This document shows positions 53,263 through 60,662 of a stretch of DNA of 64,000 nt, piece by piece (within the stretch, counting starts at the first letter, position 1; the number at the start of each line of letters is the position of its first letter). The stretch is from Eubacterium sp. AF22-9 (GTDB lineage: Bacteria; Bacillota; Clostridia; Lachnospirales; Lachnospiraceae): NCBI GenBank assembly GCA_003458705.1, contig QRVH01000004.1, positions 38,337 through 102,336 of the forward strand. The letters run 5' to 3'. A program made the translations under genes and the position numbers. The notes under the pieces are model-generated. The model searched no databases. It was given only the letters and a program-made list of their open reading frames with translations, and was not told the origin of the DNA.

Positions 53263-54843
53263 ATGGTTTCATGGAACAATTTAGACACACTTGCATCTTT
53301 TAAGGAGTTAGCTAATGTTAAACCAGCATGTCTTACAGAAGTTATGTCTGGTGACAGCGGTGCAGACCGTGTTAAGAAATACAGCATACCAATGGCTGCC
53401 GGATTATCTTACAATTATGCTTCAAAGCAGGTTGATGAGGATGTGCTTTCTGCACTTGAAAAGCTTGCTGATGAGGCACAGCTTGCAGACAAATTCAAAG
53501 CTTTATATAACGGAGAAGTTGTCAATACTGGCGAGAAGAGACTTGTTCTTCATCATATGACAAGAGGTCAGTTAGGTGATGCAGTTGAAGCTGATGGTGT
53601 CGATAAGAGAACATTCTACAAGACACAGCAGGAAAGAATTGCTGAGTTTGCTAACAAAGTACATAACGGTGAGATTACTAATGCAGCCGGCGAGAAGTTC
53701 ACAACTGTTGTTCAGATTGGTATCGGCGGAAGCGACCTCGGTCCCCGTGCAATGTACATAGCACTTGAGAATTGGGCTAAGAAGAACAATGCATTTAAGA
53801 TGGAAGCTAAGTTCATCAGCAATGTTGATCCTGATGATGCTGCCGCAGTGCTTGCTTCTACTGATGTTGCACATTCTATATTCGTACTTGTTTCCAAGTC
53901 AGGTACAACACTTGAGACTCTTACTAACGAGTCATTTGTTAAGGACGCATTAAAGAAGGCAGGACTTGACCCTTCTAAGCACATGATTGCTGTAACAAGC
54001 GAGACTTCACCACTTGCCAAGAGTGATGATTATTTAGACGCATTTTTCATGGACGATTATATCGGAGGTCGTTTCTCTTCTACTTCATCAGTTGGCGGTG
54101 CAGTATTATCACTTGCTTTCGGACCTGAAGTATTTGCAGAATTCCTTGATGGTGCTGCAGAGGAGGACAAGTTATCAGCTAATCCTGATATGCGCAAGAA
54201 CCCTGAGATGTTAGATGCCCTTATCGGTGTATACGAAAGAAATGTATTAGGTTATCCTTGTACAGCCGTTCTTCCATATTCACAGGCTTTAAGCCGTTTC
54301 CCTGCTCATCTTCAGCAGCTTGATATGGAATCTAACGGTAAGTCAGTAAACAGATTTGGTGAGCCTGTTACTTATCCTACAGGACCTGTTATCTTTGGTG
54401 AACCGGGAACTAACGGTCAGCATTCATTCTATCAGCTTCTTCATCAGGGAACTGACATTGTGCCATTACAGTTCATCGGATTTAAAAACAACCAGTTAGA
54501 AACAGATGTTACAATTCAGGACAGCACAAGCCAGCAGAAGCTTTGTGCAAATGTTGCTGCTCAGATTGTCGCATTTGCATGCGGAAAGTCAGATGAGAAC
54601 CTTAACAAGAACTTCAAGGGCGGAAGACCTTCAAGCATTATTATCGGAGACAAGCTTACTCCTAAGACACTTGGTGCTTTACTTGCCCACTTCGAGAACA
54701 AGATTATGTTCCAGGGATTCGTATGGAACATCAACAGCTTCGACCAGGAAGGTGTCCAGCTTGGTAAAGTACTTGCCAAGAAGGTACTTGCTCATGATAC
54801 AGATGGTGCTTTGAAAGTATATAGTGATTTACTTAATATCTAA
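53263..54843 (+). CDS. pgi: Glucose-6-phosphate isomerase
   Basis: PGI, 526 residues. It interconverts glucose-6-phosphate and fructose-6-phosphate. Motifs include VVQIGIGGSDLGPRAMYIAL (G-S-D-L-G near 150), VLVSKSGTTLETLTNE for phosphate binding, the signature GGRFSSTSSVGGAVLSLAF, GEPGTNGQHSFYQLLHQGT with the catalytic Glu and His, and QGFVWNINSFDQEGVQLGK (parts shown). Strong AAGGAG site and codon bias for high expression. Its product feeds the PPi-type phosphofructokinase encoded elsewhere in the window. A multi-hairpin element starts five bases after its stop. Confidence 0.96.
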   Translation: MVSWNNLDTLASFKELANVKPACLTEVMSGDSGADRVKKYSIPMAAGLSYNYASKQVDEDVLSALEKLADEAQLADKFKALYNGEVVNTGEKRLVLHHMTRGQLGDAVEADGVDKRTFYKTQQERIAEFANKVHNGEITNAAGEKFTTVVQIGIGGSDLGPRAMYIALENWAKKNNAFKMEAKFISNVDPDDAAAVLASTDVAHSIFVLVSKSGTTLETLTNESFVKDALKKAGLDPSKHMIAVTSETSPLAKSDDYLDAFFMDDYIGGRFSSTSSVGGAVLSLAFGPEVFAEFLDGAAEEDKLSANPDMRKNPEMLDALIGVYERNVLGYPCTAVLPYSQALSRFPAHLQQLDMESNGKSVNRFGEPVTYPTGPVIFGEPGTNGQHSFYQLLHQGTDIVPLQFIGFKNNQLETDVTIQDSTSQQKLCANVAAQIVAFACGKSDENLNKNFKGGRPSSIIIGDKLTPKTLGALLAHFENKIMFQGFVWNINSFDQEGVQLGKVLAKKVLAHDTDGALKVYSDLLNI

Positions 54844-54848
54844 TGTGT

Positions 54849-54988
54849 TAACTGTTCAGAGCCAAGCAAAATTTCATAAATCAACTGTGAAATGCTTGTA
54901 TTTTCACAGTTGGTTTTGAAATTTTATTTGGCGGATACGCCACACCGACGAAATGCGAAGCATTTTGGAGGTTGGCTCTGAACAGTTA
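54849..54988. other. Closed multi-hairpin element after pgi
   Basis: A perfect 17-base inverted repeat (TAACTGTTCAGAGCCAA at 54849-54865; complement at 54972-54988) closes a region with three hairpins. The first is long: AAAATTTCA/TGAAATTTT plus AACTGTGAAA/TTTCACAGTT (54868-54925). The others are GGCG-gata-CGCC (54930-54941) and AAATGC-gaa-GCATTT (54951-54965). It could be a 3' RNA structure or a small palindromic repeat element; it carries no reading frame of note. Confidence 0.65.
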
Positions 54989-54995
54989 CTAATGA

Positions 54996-55035
54996 AATAG
55001 GCAGGGACTTAAGTTTCATTAAGTCCCTGCCTATT
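54996..55035. terminator. Terminator between pgi and hipT
   Basis: AATAGGCAGGGACTTAA-gtttca-TTAAGTCCCTGCCTATT, a 17-base stem with A and T flanks. It overlaps the hipT stop codon and nearly repeats the one at 56651-56680. Confidence 0.9.
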
Positions 55036-55984
55036 ATTTTTCTAACACACTTATTCTTTTTTCCAACAACTCTACAAATTCATTCTTTAAATGTTCTGGC
55101 AACAATGACTCCATACACATATTAATAAATTTGTCTTTCTTCTTAACAATACTTTCAATCATTTTTTCAGCCGATACTTTGGAAATTCCACATTTCTCAG
55201 CATATATCAGAAAATCTTTTCTTCTTATGTTCTGCTTTTTTCCATTCATTGTAAGTGCAAATTGTTCTTTATCTTCCGGCATTATCAGATTAACCGGAAG
55301 CAGGTCATATGCTGGAGAAAGAATATATTCTCCACTTCCTTCTTCGGTCTCTATAAGAGAAAAATTCTTCAAATGCATATCAGAATTACCAACTACATAT
55401 GAAAAAACTATTCTAAGATATAACTCCGTCATATCCAGACCTTGTCTGCTTGAATACTTGTCTACTATTTTAGCACATCTCTCATATGAGCCTTTATATT
55501 TATCCTGCGTAAGTCTTAAATCCAACTGACAAAAATCTTCCATAGCTATCAATTGAACATTATCTTTACTTATCTTACGGTCAATTCTTTTTGTAATATA
55601 CGCATAACTACCATTGTTCTGAATTAACGCATGTGGCACAGTTACTATCCCCACAATATCTGCCATACACATAACAAGCTGCTCTGCCTCAGGTAACGCC
55701 TCAAATTCATCAACCTGTGGTTTCAGAATGAATCCCGTTGGATAATTAACCATCGTAAGTCTTGCTTTCGTCTTTTCAGAGAACAAATGTAACGATAATT
55801 TTTTCTGAACGCCAGTAACTGTATATCCTTTTGTTGTAGCTTCTAAAGCTATTTTTTCTATTATACTTTTATTTATATCGATTTCCGGAATCTCATTTGT
55901 TCCAAAAAATTTTTTAATACATTTTTTATGCCAGCCGTCTATTCCGCCATTATTTAATGTTTTTCCGCAACATAAACAATTCAT
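55034..55984 (-). CDS. hipT: HipT-like serine/threonine kinase toxin
   Basis: A 316-residue short HipA-fold kinase lacking the N-terminal subdomain of HipA, which is supplied by the separate gene upstream. MNCLCCGKTL starts with a Cys-x2-Cys pair (zinc-like). The Gly-rich loop is TVTGVQKKLSL (55-65), the catalytic loop NSDMHLKN (200-207) and the metal motif AYDLLP (225-230). In E. coli O127 HipT phosphorylates tryptophanyl-tRNA synthetase and autophosphorylates serines in the Gly-rich loop; here that place reads TVT, so regulation may differ (inference). Start ATG 55984 follows GAGGTG and overlaps the hipS stop as ATGA. Confidence 0.9.
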   Translation of the reverse strand: MNCLCCGKTLNNGGIDGWHKKCIKKFFGTNEIPEIDINKSIIEKIALEATTKGYTVTGVQKKLSLHLFSEKTKARLTMVNYPTGFILKPQVDEFEALPEAEQLVMCMADIVGIVTVPHALIQNNGSYAYITKRIDRKISKDNVQLIAMEDFCQLDLRLTQDKYKGSYERCAKIVDKYSSRQGLDMTELYLRIVFSYVVGNSDMHLKNFSLIETEEGSGEYILSPAYDLLPVNLIMPEDKEQFALTMNGKKQNIRRKDFLIYAEKCGISKVSAEKMIESIVKKKDKFINMCMESLLPEHLKNEFVELLEKRISVLEK

Positions 55985-56310
55985 TCCTTCACCTCTTTTA
56001 TGCTGACATTTCCTATACAATCTTTACAAGAAACAATAAGCAGACCAAATCTATCCTGTATATTTATTTTCCAATTTCTACTCACAACCTGAAGCAGCCA
56101 CCCCTCTGGAATAAGCCCATCAAAAAAAGGAAATAATGTTTTCGAAGTATATGTCTGTTTGTAAAGCGGCATTGTAAGCGATACCGCACTAGCACCATAA
56201 GATTCAATATAATCACTGTCATAACTAAACAAATATCCATCATCTGTTTCACATAATTTCCCTGCATATACATTTCTAACATACACATAGGCAGTCCTTA
56301 AAATCTCCAT
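55981..56310 (-). CDS. hipS: HipS-like antitoxin (HipA N-terminal subdomain)
   Basis: A 109-residue protein matching the N-subdomain-1 fold of HipA (couple_hipA type): VYAGKLCETDDGYLFSYDSDY, ASAVSLTMPLYKQTY, LFPFFDGLIPEGWLLQVV with the conserved FxNLLPEG-like FDGLIPEGW (parts shown). In tripartite HipBST systems this small protein is the true antitoxin of the kinase. It overlaps hipB by one base and hipT by four. The tail CKDCIGNVSI carries the residues that contact the kinase in HipA proteins. Confidence 0.88.
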   Translation of the reverse strand: MEILRTAYVYVRNVYAGKLCETDDGYLFSYDSDYIESYGASAVSLTMPLYKQTYTSKTLFPFFDGLIPEGWLLQVVSRNWKINIQDRFGLLIVSCKDCIGNVSIKEVKE

Positions 56311-56510
56311 TATTTTTCCTTTCTTCCTGGTACTGCTTCCATTCCAAACATTGATAATGCAACATTAACTTTATCCATTCTTACTGTTTCTTTTCCCTGC
56401 TCCAATTCCCGGACAAATCTTAATCCCAATCCTGAACGAATCGCAAATTCTTCCTGAGTAAGACCATTTGCTTTTCTATTTTGTTTTATAAACTCAGCAA
56501 TTTTGTTCAT
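56310..56510 (-). CDS. hipB: HipB-like XRE DNA-binding protein
   Basis: A 66-residue one-domain Xre regulator. The helix-turn-helix is KANGLTQEEFAIRSGLGLRFVRELEQGK (about 13-40; core GLTQEEFAIRSGLGLRFV). It has no C-terminal kinase-blocking tail, as expected for HipB of the HipBST type. It should repress the operon through the three palindromes upstream. AGAGGG ribosome site before ATG 56510. Confidence 0.9.
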   Translation of the reverse strand: MNKIAEFIKQNRKANGLTQEEFAIRSGLGLRFVRELEQGKETVRMDKVNVALSMFGMEAVPGRKEK

Positions 56511-56542
56511 TATTATTCCCTCTTCTTGTCTGTATATACATT

Positions 56543-56642
56543 TTATTACACCTTTTCGGGTATAATGTCAATATTTTTTAAGCAAAAAGCACCCGATAGG
56601 GTATATTTCATCAACAAAATTGTATATTACACCCTAAAGGGT
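56543..56642 (-). promoter_or_regulatory. hipBST promoter with three operators
   Basis: On the minus strand TTGACA (56566-56571), 17 bases, TAATAA (56543-56548). Three 12-base palindromes of the form ACCC-n4-GGGT lie at 56550-56561 (ACCTTTTCGGGT, inside the promoter spacer), 56591-56602 (ACCCGATAGGGT) and 56631-56642 (ACCCTAAAGGGT), 41 and 40 bases apart, close to four helical turns. Confidence 0.75.
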
Positions 56643-56650
56643 ATAAAAAT

Positions 56651-56680
56651 AGCGGGGACTTAAGTTTCAAGTCCCTGCCT
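56651..56680 (-). terminator. cysK terminator
   Basis: Hairpin GCAGGGACTT-gaaact-TAAGTCCCCGC read on the minus strand, downstream of cysK. It is nearly the same sequence as the terminator at 54996-55035 on the other side of hipBST. Confidence 0.7.
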
Positions 56681-56693
56681 TTTCTAATATATA

Positions 56694-57632
56694 TTACTGT
56701 TCATTAAAAAGTGCTGTTGAAAGATATCTGTCACCTGAATCTGGAAGAAGTGCAACAATTGTCTTTCCTGCATTCTCTGGGCGGGCTGCAAGTATCTGTG
56801 CTGCCTTAAGTGCTGCACCTGAAGAGATACCAACAAGTATACCCTCGCTCTTTGCAAAGTTTCTACCCTCTACGAATGCATCTTCATTCTCGATTGCGAT
56901 AACTTCATCATATATCTTAGTATTAAGTGTATCTGGAACAAATCCTGCACCAATACCCTGAATCTTATGTGGTCCTGCCTCGCCCTTTGAAAGAACCGGG
57001 CTTGTAGCTGGCTCTACAGCAACAATCTTTACATCCGGGTTCTGTGACTTAAGGTATTCACCAACACCTGTAACAGTTCCGCCTGTACCCACGCCTGCAA
57101 CAAATATATCAACTTTTCCTTCTGTCTGCTCCCAGATCTCAGGACCTGTTGTAGCCTTATGAACTGCTGGGTTAGCTGGATTTACAAACTGGCCTAAAAT
57201 TACTGAACCAGGATTCTGCTCCTTTAATTCCTCAGCCTTAGCGATAGCACCCTTCATACCCTTAGCGCCTTCTGTAAGAACAATCTCTGCACCATAAGCC
57301 TTAAGAAGATTTCTTCTCTCAACTGACATTGTATCTGGAAGAGTAAGAACTGCTCTGTATCCCTTAGCAACTGCAACTGCAGCAAGACCAATACCTGTAT
57401 TACCTGATGTTGGCTCTATAATCATTGCTCCTGGCTTAAGCTCACCCTTCTTCTCAGCGTCCTCAATCATAGCAAGGGCAACTCTGTCCTTAACTGAACC
57501 AGCTGGGTTAAGATACTCAAGCTTTGTAAGAAGTGTAACTCCTTCAATTCCTGCATTCTTAGCGTAACGGCTTGCGTTAAGAAGAGGTGTGTTTCCAATA
57601 AGTTCCAATGCACTGTTAATTACTTTACTCAT
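56694..57632 (-). CDS. cysK: Cysteine synthase (O-acetylserine sulfhydrylase)
   Basis: CysK, 312 residues. A PLP enzyme that makes cysteine from O-acetylserine and sulfide. Schiff-base Lys in [12 protein letters not shown] (about 38-49), substrate loop [14 protein letters not shown]-phosphate loop [12 protein letters not shown], and late [10 protein letters not shown] are all present. The start is ATG 57632 (MSKVINSAL) with AAGGAGG; the open frame extends 54 codons upstream but through tandem repeats with no second family match. The leader holds two further copies of the ribosome-site block. Confidence 0.95.
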   Translation of the reverse strand: MSKVINSALELIGNTPLLNASRYAKNAGIEGVTLLTKLEYLNPAGSVKDRVALAMIEDAEKKGELKPGAMIIEPTSGNTGIGLAAVAVAKGYRAVLTLPDTMSVERRNLLKAYGAEIVLTEGAKGMKGAIAKAEELKEQNPGSVILGQFVNPANPAVHKATTGPEIWEQTEGKVDIFVAGVGTGGTVTGVGEYLKSQNPDVKIVAVEPATSPVLSKGEAGPHKIQGIGAGFVPDTLNTKIYDEVIAIENEDAFVEGRNFAKSEGILVGISSGAALKAAQILAARPENAGKTIVALLPDSGDRYLSTALFNEQ

Positions 57633-57638
57633 ACTAAT

Positions 57639-57756
57639 CCTCCTTGTTTTGCGAAGCAAAATGCGACTGCCCTTGCAGGAGCAGAGGATTTTGGCCTCCT
57701 TGTTTTGCGAAGCAAAATCCGAGTCCTTTGACGAGGAGAGGATTTTAGCCTCCTTG
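57639..57756 (-). repeat. Tandem repeats in the cysK leader
   Basis: The plus-strand block CCTCCTTG recurs at 57639-57646, 57695-57702 and 57749-57756, periods 56 and 54. The first two are followed by TTTTGCGAAGCAAAAT. On the transcript each block reads CAAGGAGG, a perfect Shine-Dalgarno; the one at 57639 serves cysK, while the upstream two are followed by AAAATCCTC, which can pair with the GGAGG. Confidence 0.85.
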
Positions 57757-57845
57757 TATTGAATGCATTTGCAAATATGCTTTTGCGCCCCCATTAACCT
57801 ACTAACTTGATGTGTAAATGTGTTGTTGAATATAAAATACCACTA

Positions 57846-58646
57846 TCAGCCTTCAATGTCAACACCATTTTCATGACGAGTTTTAACCATTGCATCATGT
57901 GTAATATCTTTAATAACTTCACTGGCAATTATAAGTCCTACAACAGATGGTACAAATGCGGTTGAACCCGGAATATCGCGTCTTTCTGTACATTTGTGGG
58001 CTGCTCCCGGAGGACATATACAGTTAGTACGACAGCTGATTCCCATATCCTCAATAGGACGAACGGGCTTTTCCTTAGAGTATACGACCTTAAGGTGCTT
58101 AACATTCCTCTTCTTTAATTCTCTTCTCATAACTTTGGCAAGCGGGCATACCGATGTCTTATATATATCAGCAACCTCGAATTCTGCCGGATTAAGTTTA
58201 TTACCCGCACCCATACTGCTTATAATCGGGGTTCCTGCTTCCTGACACGCCATTACAAGTGCTATCTTGGCTGTTACAGTATCAACCGCATCAACTACAT
58301 AGTCATATTTTGAAAAATCAAACTGATCTTTAGTCTCCGGAAGGAAAAAACATTTGTGTACAGTAACCTCACAATTCGGATTAATATCATGAATTCTCTC
58401 TTTGCACACATCAGTCTTATACTGTCCTATTGTTTTTCTTGTTGCAATAATCTGCCTGTTAAGATTGGTAAGACACACCTTATCATCATCTATCACATCA
58501 ATCGCACCTACACCGCTTCTTACAAGTGCCTCCACTGTATATCCACCAACGCCGCCTACGCCAAATACTGCGACACGGGAATTTTCTAATATATCCATAG
58601 CTTCTTTTCCAAACAGAAGCTCTGTTCTTGAAAACTGATTTAACAT
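57846..58646 (-). CDS. tcdA: tRNA threonylcarbamoyladenosine dehydratase
   Basis: TcdA/CsdL, 266 residues, an E1-like ThiF-family enzyme that cyclises the t6A base at position 37 of tRNA using ATP. The nucleotide loop is AVFGVGGVGGYTVEALVRSG (about 27-46), followed by DDDKVCLTNLNRQ and the ThiF-like RMGAGNKLNP segment (SSMGAGNKLNP). The C-terminal CRTNCICPPGAA contains cysteines, and STAFVPSVVGLIIASEV is TcdA-specific. Start ATG 58646 (MLNQFSRTELLFG). It stands divergent from trhA. Confidence 0.92.
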   Translation of the reverse strand: MLNQFSRTELLFGKEAMDILENSRVAVFGVGGVGGYTVEALVRSGVGAIDVIDDDKVCLTNLNRQIIATRKTIGQYKTDVCKERIHDINPNCEVTVHKCFFLPETKDQFDFSKYDYVVDAVDTVTAKIALVMACQEAGTPIISSMGAGNKLNPAEFEVADIYKTSVCPLAKVMRRELKKRNVKHLKVVYSKEKPVRPIEDMGISCRTNCICPPGAAHKCTERRDIPGSTAFVPSVVGLIIASEVIKDITHDAMVKTRHENGVDIEG

Positions 58647-58733
58647 AGCTTGTCCTTTCTTTGCTTTTTTGTATCTAAATTTTAATTCCTACTTACATGG
58701 TATGTCAATAATTATTAATTTTATATAAAACTC

Positions 58734-58795
58734 TTGCATTATCAAACTATTTGTTATATTATCATTTCAACAAGATGTAGTTTTTGATACTACAT
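58734..58795 (+). promoter_or_regulatory. trhA promoter with downstream inverted repeat
   Basis: TTGCAT (58734-58739), 17 bases, TATTAT (58757-58762). An inverted repeat ATGTAGT-ttttgat-ACTACAT (58775-58795) follows the expected start point, where it could bind a repressor or fold in the RNA. Confidence 0.5.
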
Positions 58796-58820
58796 GTCAT
58801 TATAGAAGGAGGGATTTATT

Positions 58821-59537
58821 ATGACAACTTTTGCACCAGCACTTCATTTACAGAATGATAATATACACACTAAGATAAAGGCACAGATGATTATTAAAGA
58901 CCCTGGCAGTTCGATAACACATTTTATCGGCATGCTCTGCGCAATTGCAGGATTATTCCCACTTATTCTTAAAGCAGCCTCTTATGGAACAACCGTTTCT
59001 GTTGTTTCAATGACTGTATTTATGGTAAGTATGATTCTTCTGTATGCAGCAAGCACAACTTATCACACATTTGATATATCAAGTAATGTCAATATTGTGC
59101 TGAAAAGGCTTGATCACTGCATGATTCCTGTTCTTATCGCAGGCTCATACACTCCAGTCTGCCTAATTGTACTTCATAATATATATGGCTATGTTATGTT
59201 TGGAATTGTGTGGGGAATCGCCATTCTTGCTATCGCATTCAAGCTTCTCTGGGTAACTTGTCCTAAGTGGATATCTTCAGTTCTCTACATTGTAATGGGC
59301 TGGACATGTGTTATGGCTCTTCCTCAGATATATTCAGCACTTGCCGGAGCCGCTTTCTTCTGGCTTCTCGCCGGCGGAATCTTCTACACTGTTGGCGGCG
59401 TAATATATGCAATTAAGATGCCTGCATTTAACACAAAGCACCCTAACTTTGGAACACATGAAATCTTTCATGTATTTGTTATGGCTGGAAGCCTCTGTCA
59501 CTTCATACTGATGTATAACTTCGTTGCTATTATGTAA
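58821..59537 (+). CDS. trhA: Hemolysin III/TrhA-type membrane protein
   Basis: A 238-residue seven-helix membrane protein of the PAQR/hemolysin III family (YqfA/TrhA). Conserved residues are present: SSITHFIGMLCAIAG, the SxxxH segment YAASTTYHTFD, the RLDHCMIPVLIAGSYTPVC motif, and the C-terminal HEIFHVFVMAGSLCHFI with two His ligands. PAQR proteins bind zinc and are hydrolase-like; the bacterial role is membrane homeostasis, and true haemolysis is doubtful. AGGAGG ribosome site. Followed by a terminator. Confidence 0.92.
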   Translation: MTTFAPALHLQNDNIHTKIKAQMIIKDPGSSITHFIGMLCAIAGLFPLILKAASYGTTVSVVSMTVFMVSMILLYAASTTYHTFDISSNVNIVLKRLDHCMIPVLIAGSYTPVCLIVLHNIYGYVMFGIVWGIAILAIAFKLLWVTCPKWISSVLYIVMGWTCVMALPQIYSALAGAAFFWLLAGGIFYTVGGVIYAIKMPAFNTKHPNFGTHEIFHVFVMAGSLCHFILMYNFVAIM

Positions 59538-59717
59538 TCAACACACACCCATAAAATATGTAAGCGGCGGATTCCCGCCGCCTTTATCTATATTAAGCAC
59601 CTGCTTTGCCCTTTCAGGCGTTATCCCACTTATATAATGGAGACTGCCGGCTGTTTCTCCGAACACATTGCTTGTAAAATCATAAACAGGTGCCTGTTTT
59701 ACGCGTATTGTCAACAT
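59538..59717 (-). CDS. Possible 59-residue small protein
   Basis: A short open frame starting ATG 59717, immediately after the TAA of the SpoIIQ-like gene, and ending TGA 59538-59540, just past the trhA stop. It encodes a protein of balanced composition (MLTIRVKQAPVYDFTSNVFG onward, with GSLHYISGITPERAKQVLNI), which is better than random shadow sequence. The ribosome site is weak (GGTGA), and the trhA terminator hairpin lies in its last codons. Real but unrecognised, or spurious; it is kept at low confidence. Confidence 0.35.
   Translation of the reverse strand: MLTIRVKQAPVYDFTSNVFGETAGSLHYISGITPERAKQVLNIDKGGGNPPLTYFMGVC
59564..59585 (+). terminator. trhA terminator
   Basis: GCGGCGG-attc-CCGCCGC stem followed by CTTTATC, 27 bases after the trhA stop. 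Confidence 0.8.
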
Positions 59718-60521
59718 TTATTCACCGAGGAAATCCATCGGATTAACAGGAATACCGTCCTTTGTCATTGCAAAATATATTCCCGGTCCCTCTTCTTTAT
59801 AGTATGCTGTTGGCTCGGCCACGGTACCAAGAAGCTGACCGGCTGTAACTGTATCTCCAATCTTAACATCCACATCTGAAAGCATACCTGTTGTCATCTC
59901 ATATCCATTACCTGCTGCAACCCTTACAGTAAGTCCTGTTTCAGTGTTTTCAGCAACATCAATAACTACACCTGATGCCGCTGCACATACCTTAGTTCCG
60001 ACATCAGAAGCAACTACCATTCCGGGACTGCATTTGTACATGCCAAGAGTCTTAAAATACACAGTAGAATCCATATTATATCCAAGAGTAACAGTTCCGC
60101 TGACAGGCCAGTATATAAGCTCTCCCTGGTCAAATGTATACTTGCTTATAGCATTTGCCATAACCTCAGCTTCAGTCATAGGCTTGACCGCCTGTTCCTC
60201 TGTCTCCGGCTCCTTTGTCTGCTCCGTAACCTCATCCTCAGTTCCATCACCATCATCAGACATGCTTGCTCTTGCGTTGGCATTAATAATATCATCATCC
60301 CCAACAGTTGGTTCTTCCACTGGAATATCCGGGTCATCATCTGTCTTAATAGCCACATTTCCTTCAGTTTCATTCAGATTCACAAGATTGTTATTCTTAG
60401 ATTTCTTAACATTCTGTGCTACTGAAAATATCCCAAACACAAGCGCAACAATAACTACCAGCGTAATAACCGCTGACACAACCTTAACCTTGTCGGTTCC
60501 TCGCGTTCTTACATTCGCCAT
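59718..60521 (-). CDS. SpoIIQ-like degenerate M23 protein
   Basis: A 267-residue membrane-anchored protein. A short cytoplasmic start, one membrane helix (about 14-36), an acidic Asp/Glu/Thr linker (about 45-115) and a C-terminal LytM/M23-like domain. The fold signs are YWPVSGTVTLGYNMDSTVYFKTLGMY, AAASGVVIDVAENTETGLTV and PGIYFAMTKDGIPVNPMDFLG (parts shown). The zinc residues of M23 are missing: the HxxxD place reads without His and HLHFE reads GIYFAM, so it should not cleave peptidoglycan. This matches SpoIIQ, the forespore partner of SpoIIIAH in engulfment. The RBS is AGGAGG. Confidence 0.75.
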   Translation of the reverse strand: MANVRTRGTDKVKVVSAVITLVVIVALVFGIFSVAQNVKKSKNNNLVNLNETEGNVAIKTDDDPDIPVEEPTVGDDDIINANARASMSDDGDGTEDEVTEQTKEPETEEQAVKPMTEAEVMANAISKYTFDQGELIYWPVSGTVTLGYNMDSTVYFKTLGMYKCSPGMVVASDVGTKVCAAASGVVIDVAENTETGLTVRVAAGNGYEMTTGMLSDVDVKIGDTVTAGQLLGTVAEPTAYYKEEGPGIYFAMTKDGIPVNPMDFLGE

Positions 60522-60609
60522 ACTAACATCCTCCTATCATTTCGCAAAGCTTTGATGTTAATATGTTTTCCAGATTCGTAAAGTTTATACTGTTTTTAAA
60601 TGTAAAAAT

Positions 60610-60630
60610 CCCCGCACTTTGTGTGCGGGG
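60610..60630 (-). terminator. glgP terminator
   Basis: CCCCGCAC-tttgt-GTGCGGGG stem with TTTTTA on the minus strand, downstream of the phosphorylase gene. Confidence 0.9.
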
Positions 60631-60662
60631 AAATATTCAATAATCTTCTGACAAATCCGATA

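Noticed and set aside
57633..57794. N-terminal extension of CysK (54 extra codons)
   Set aside because: It is the translated tandem repeat leader; the family start MSKVINSAL has its own AAGGAGG site, and the extension has no CysK similarity.
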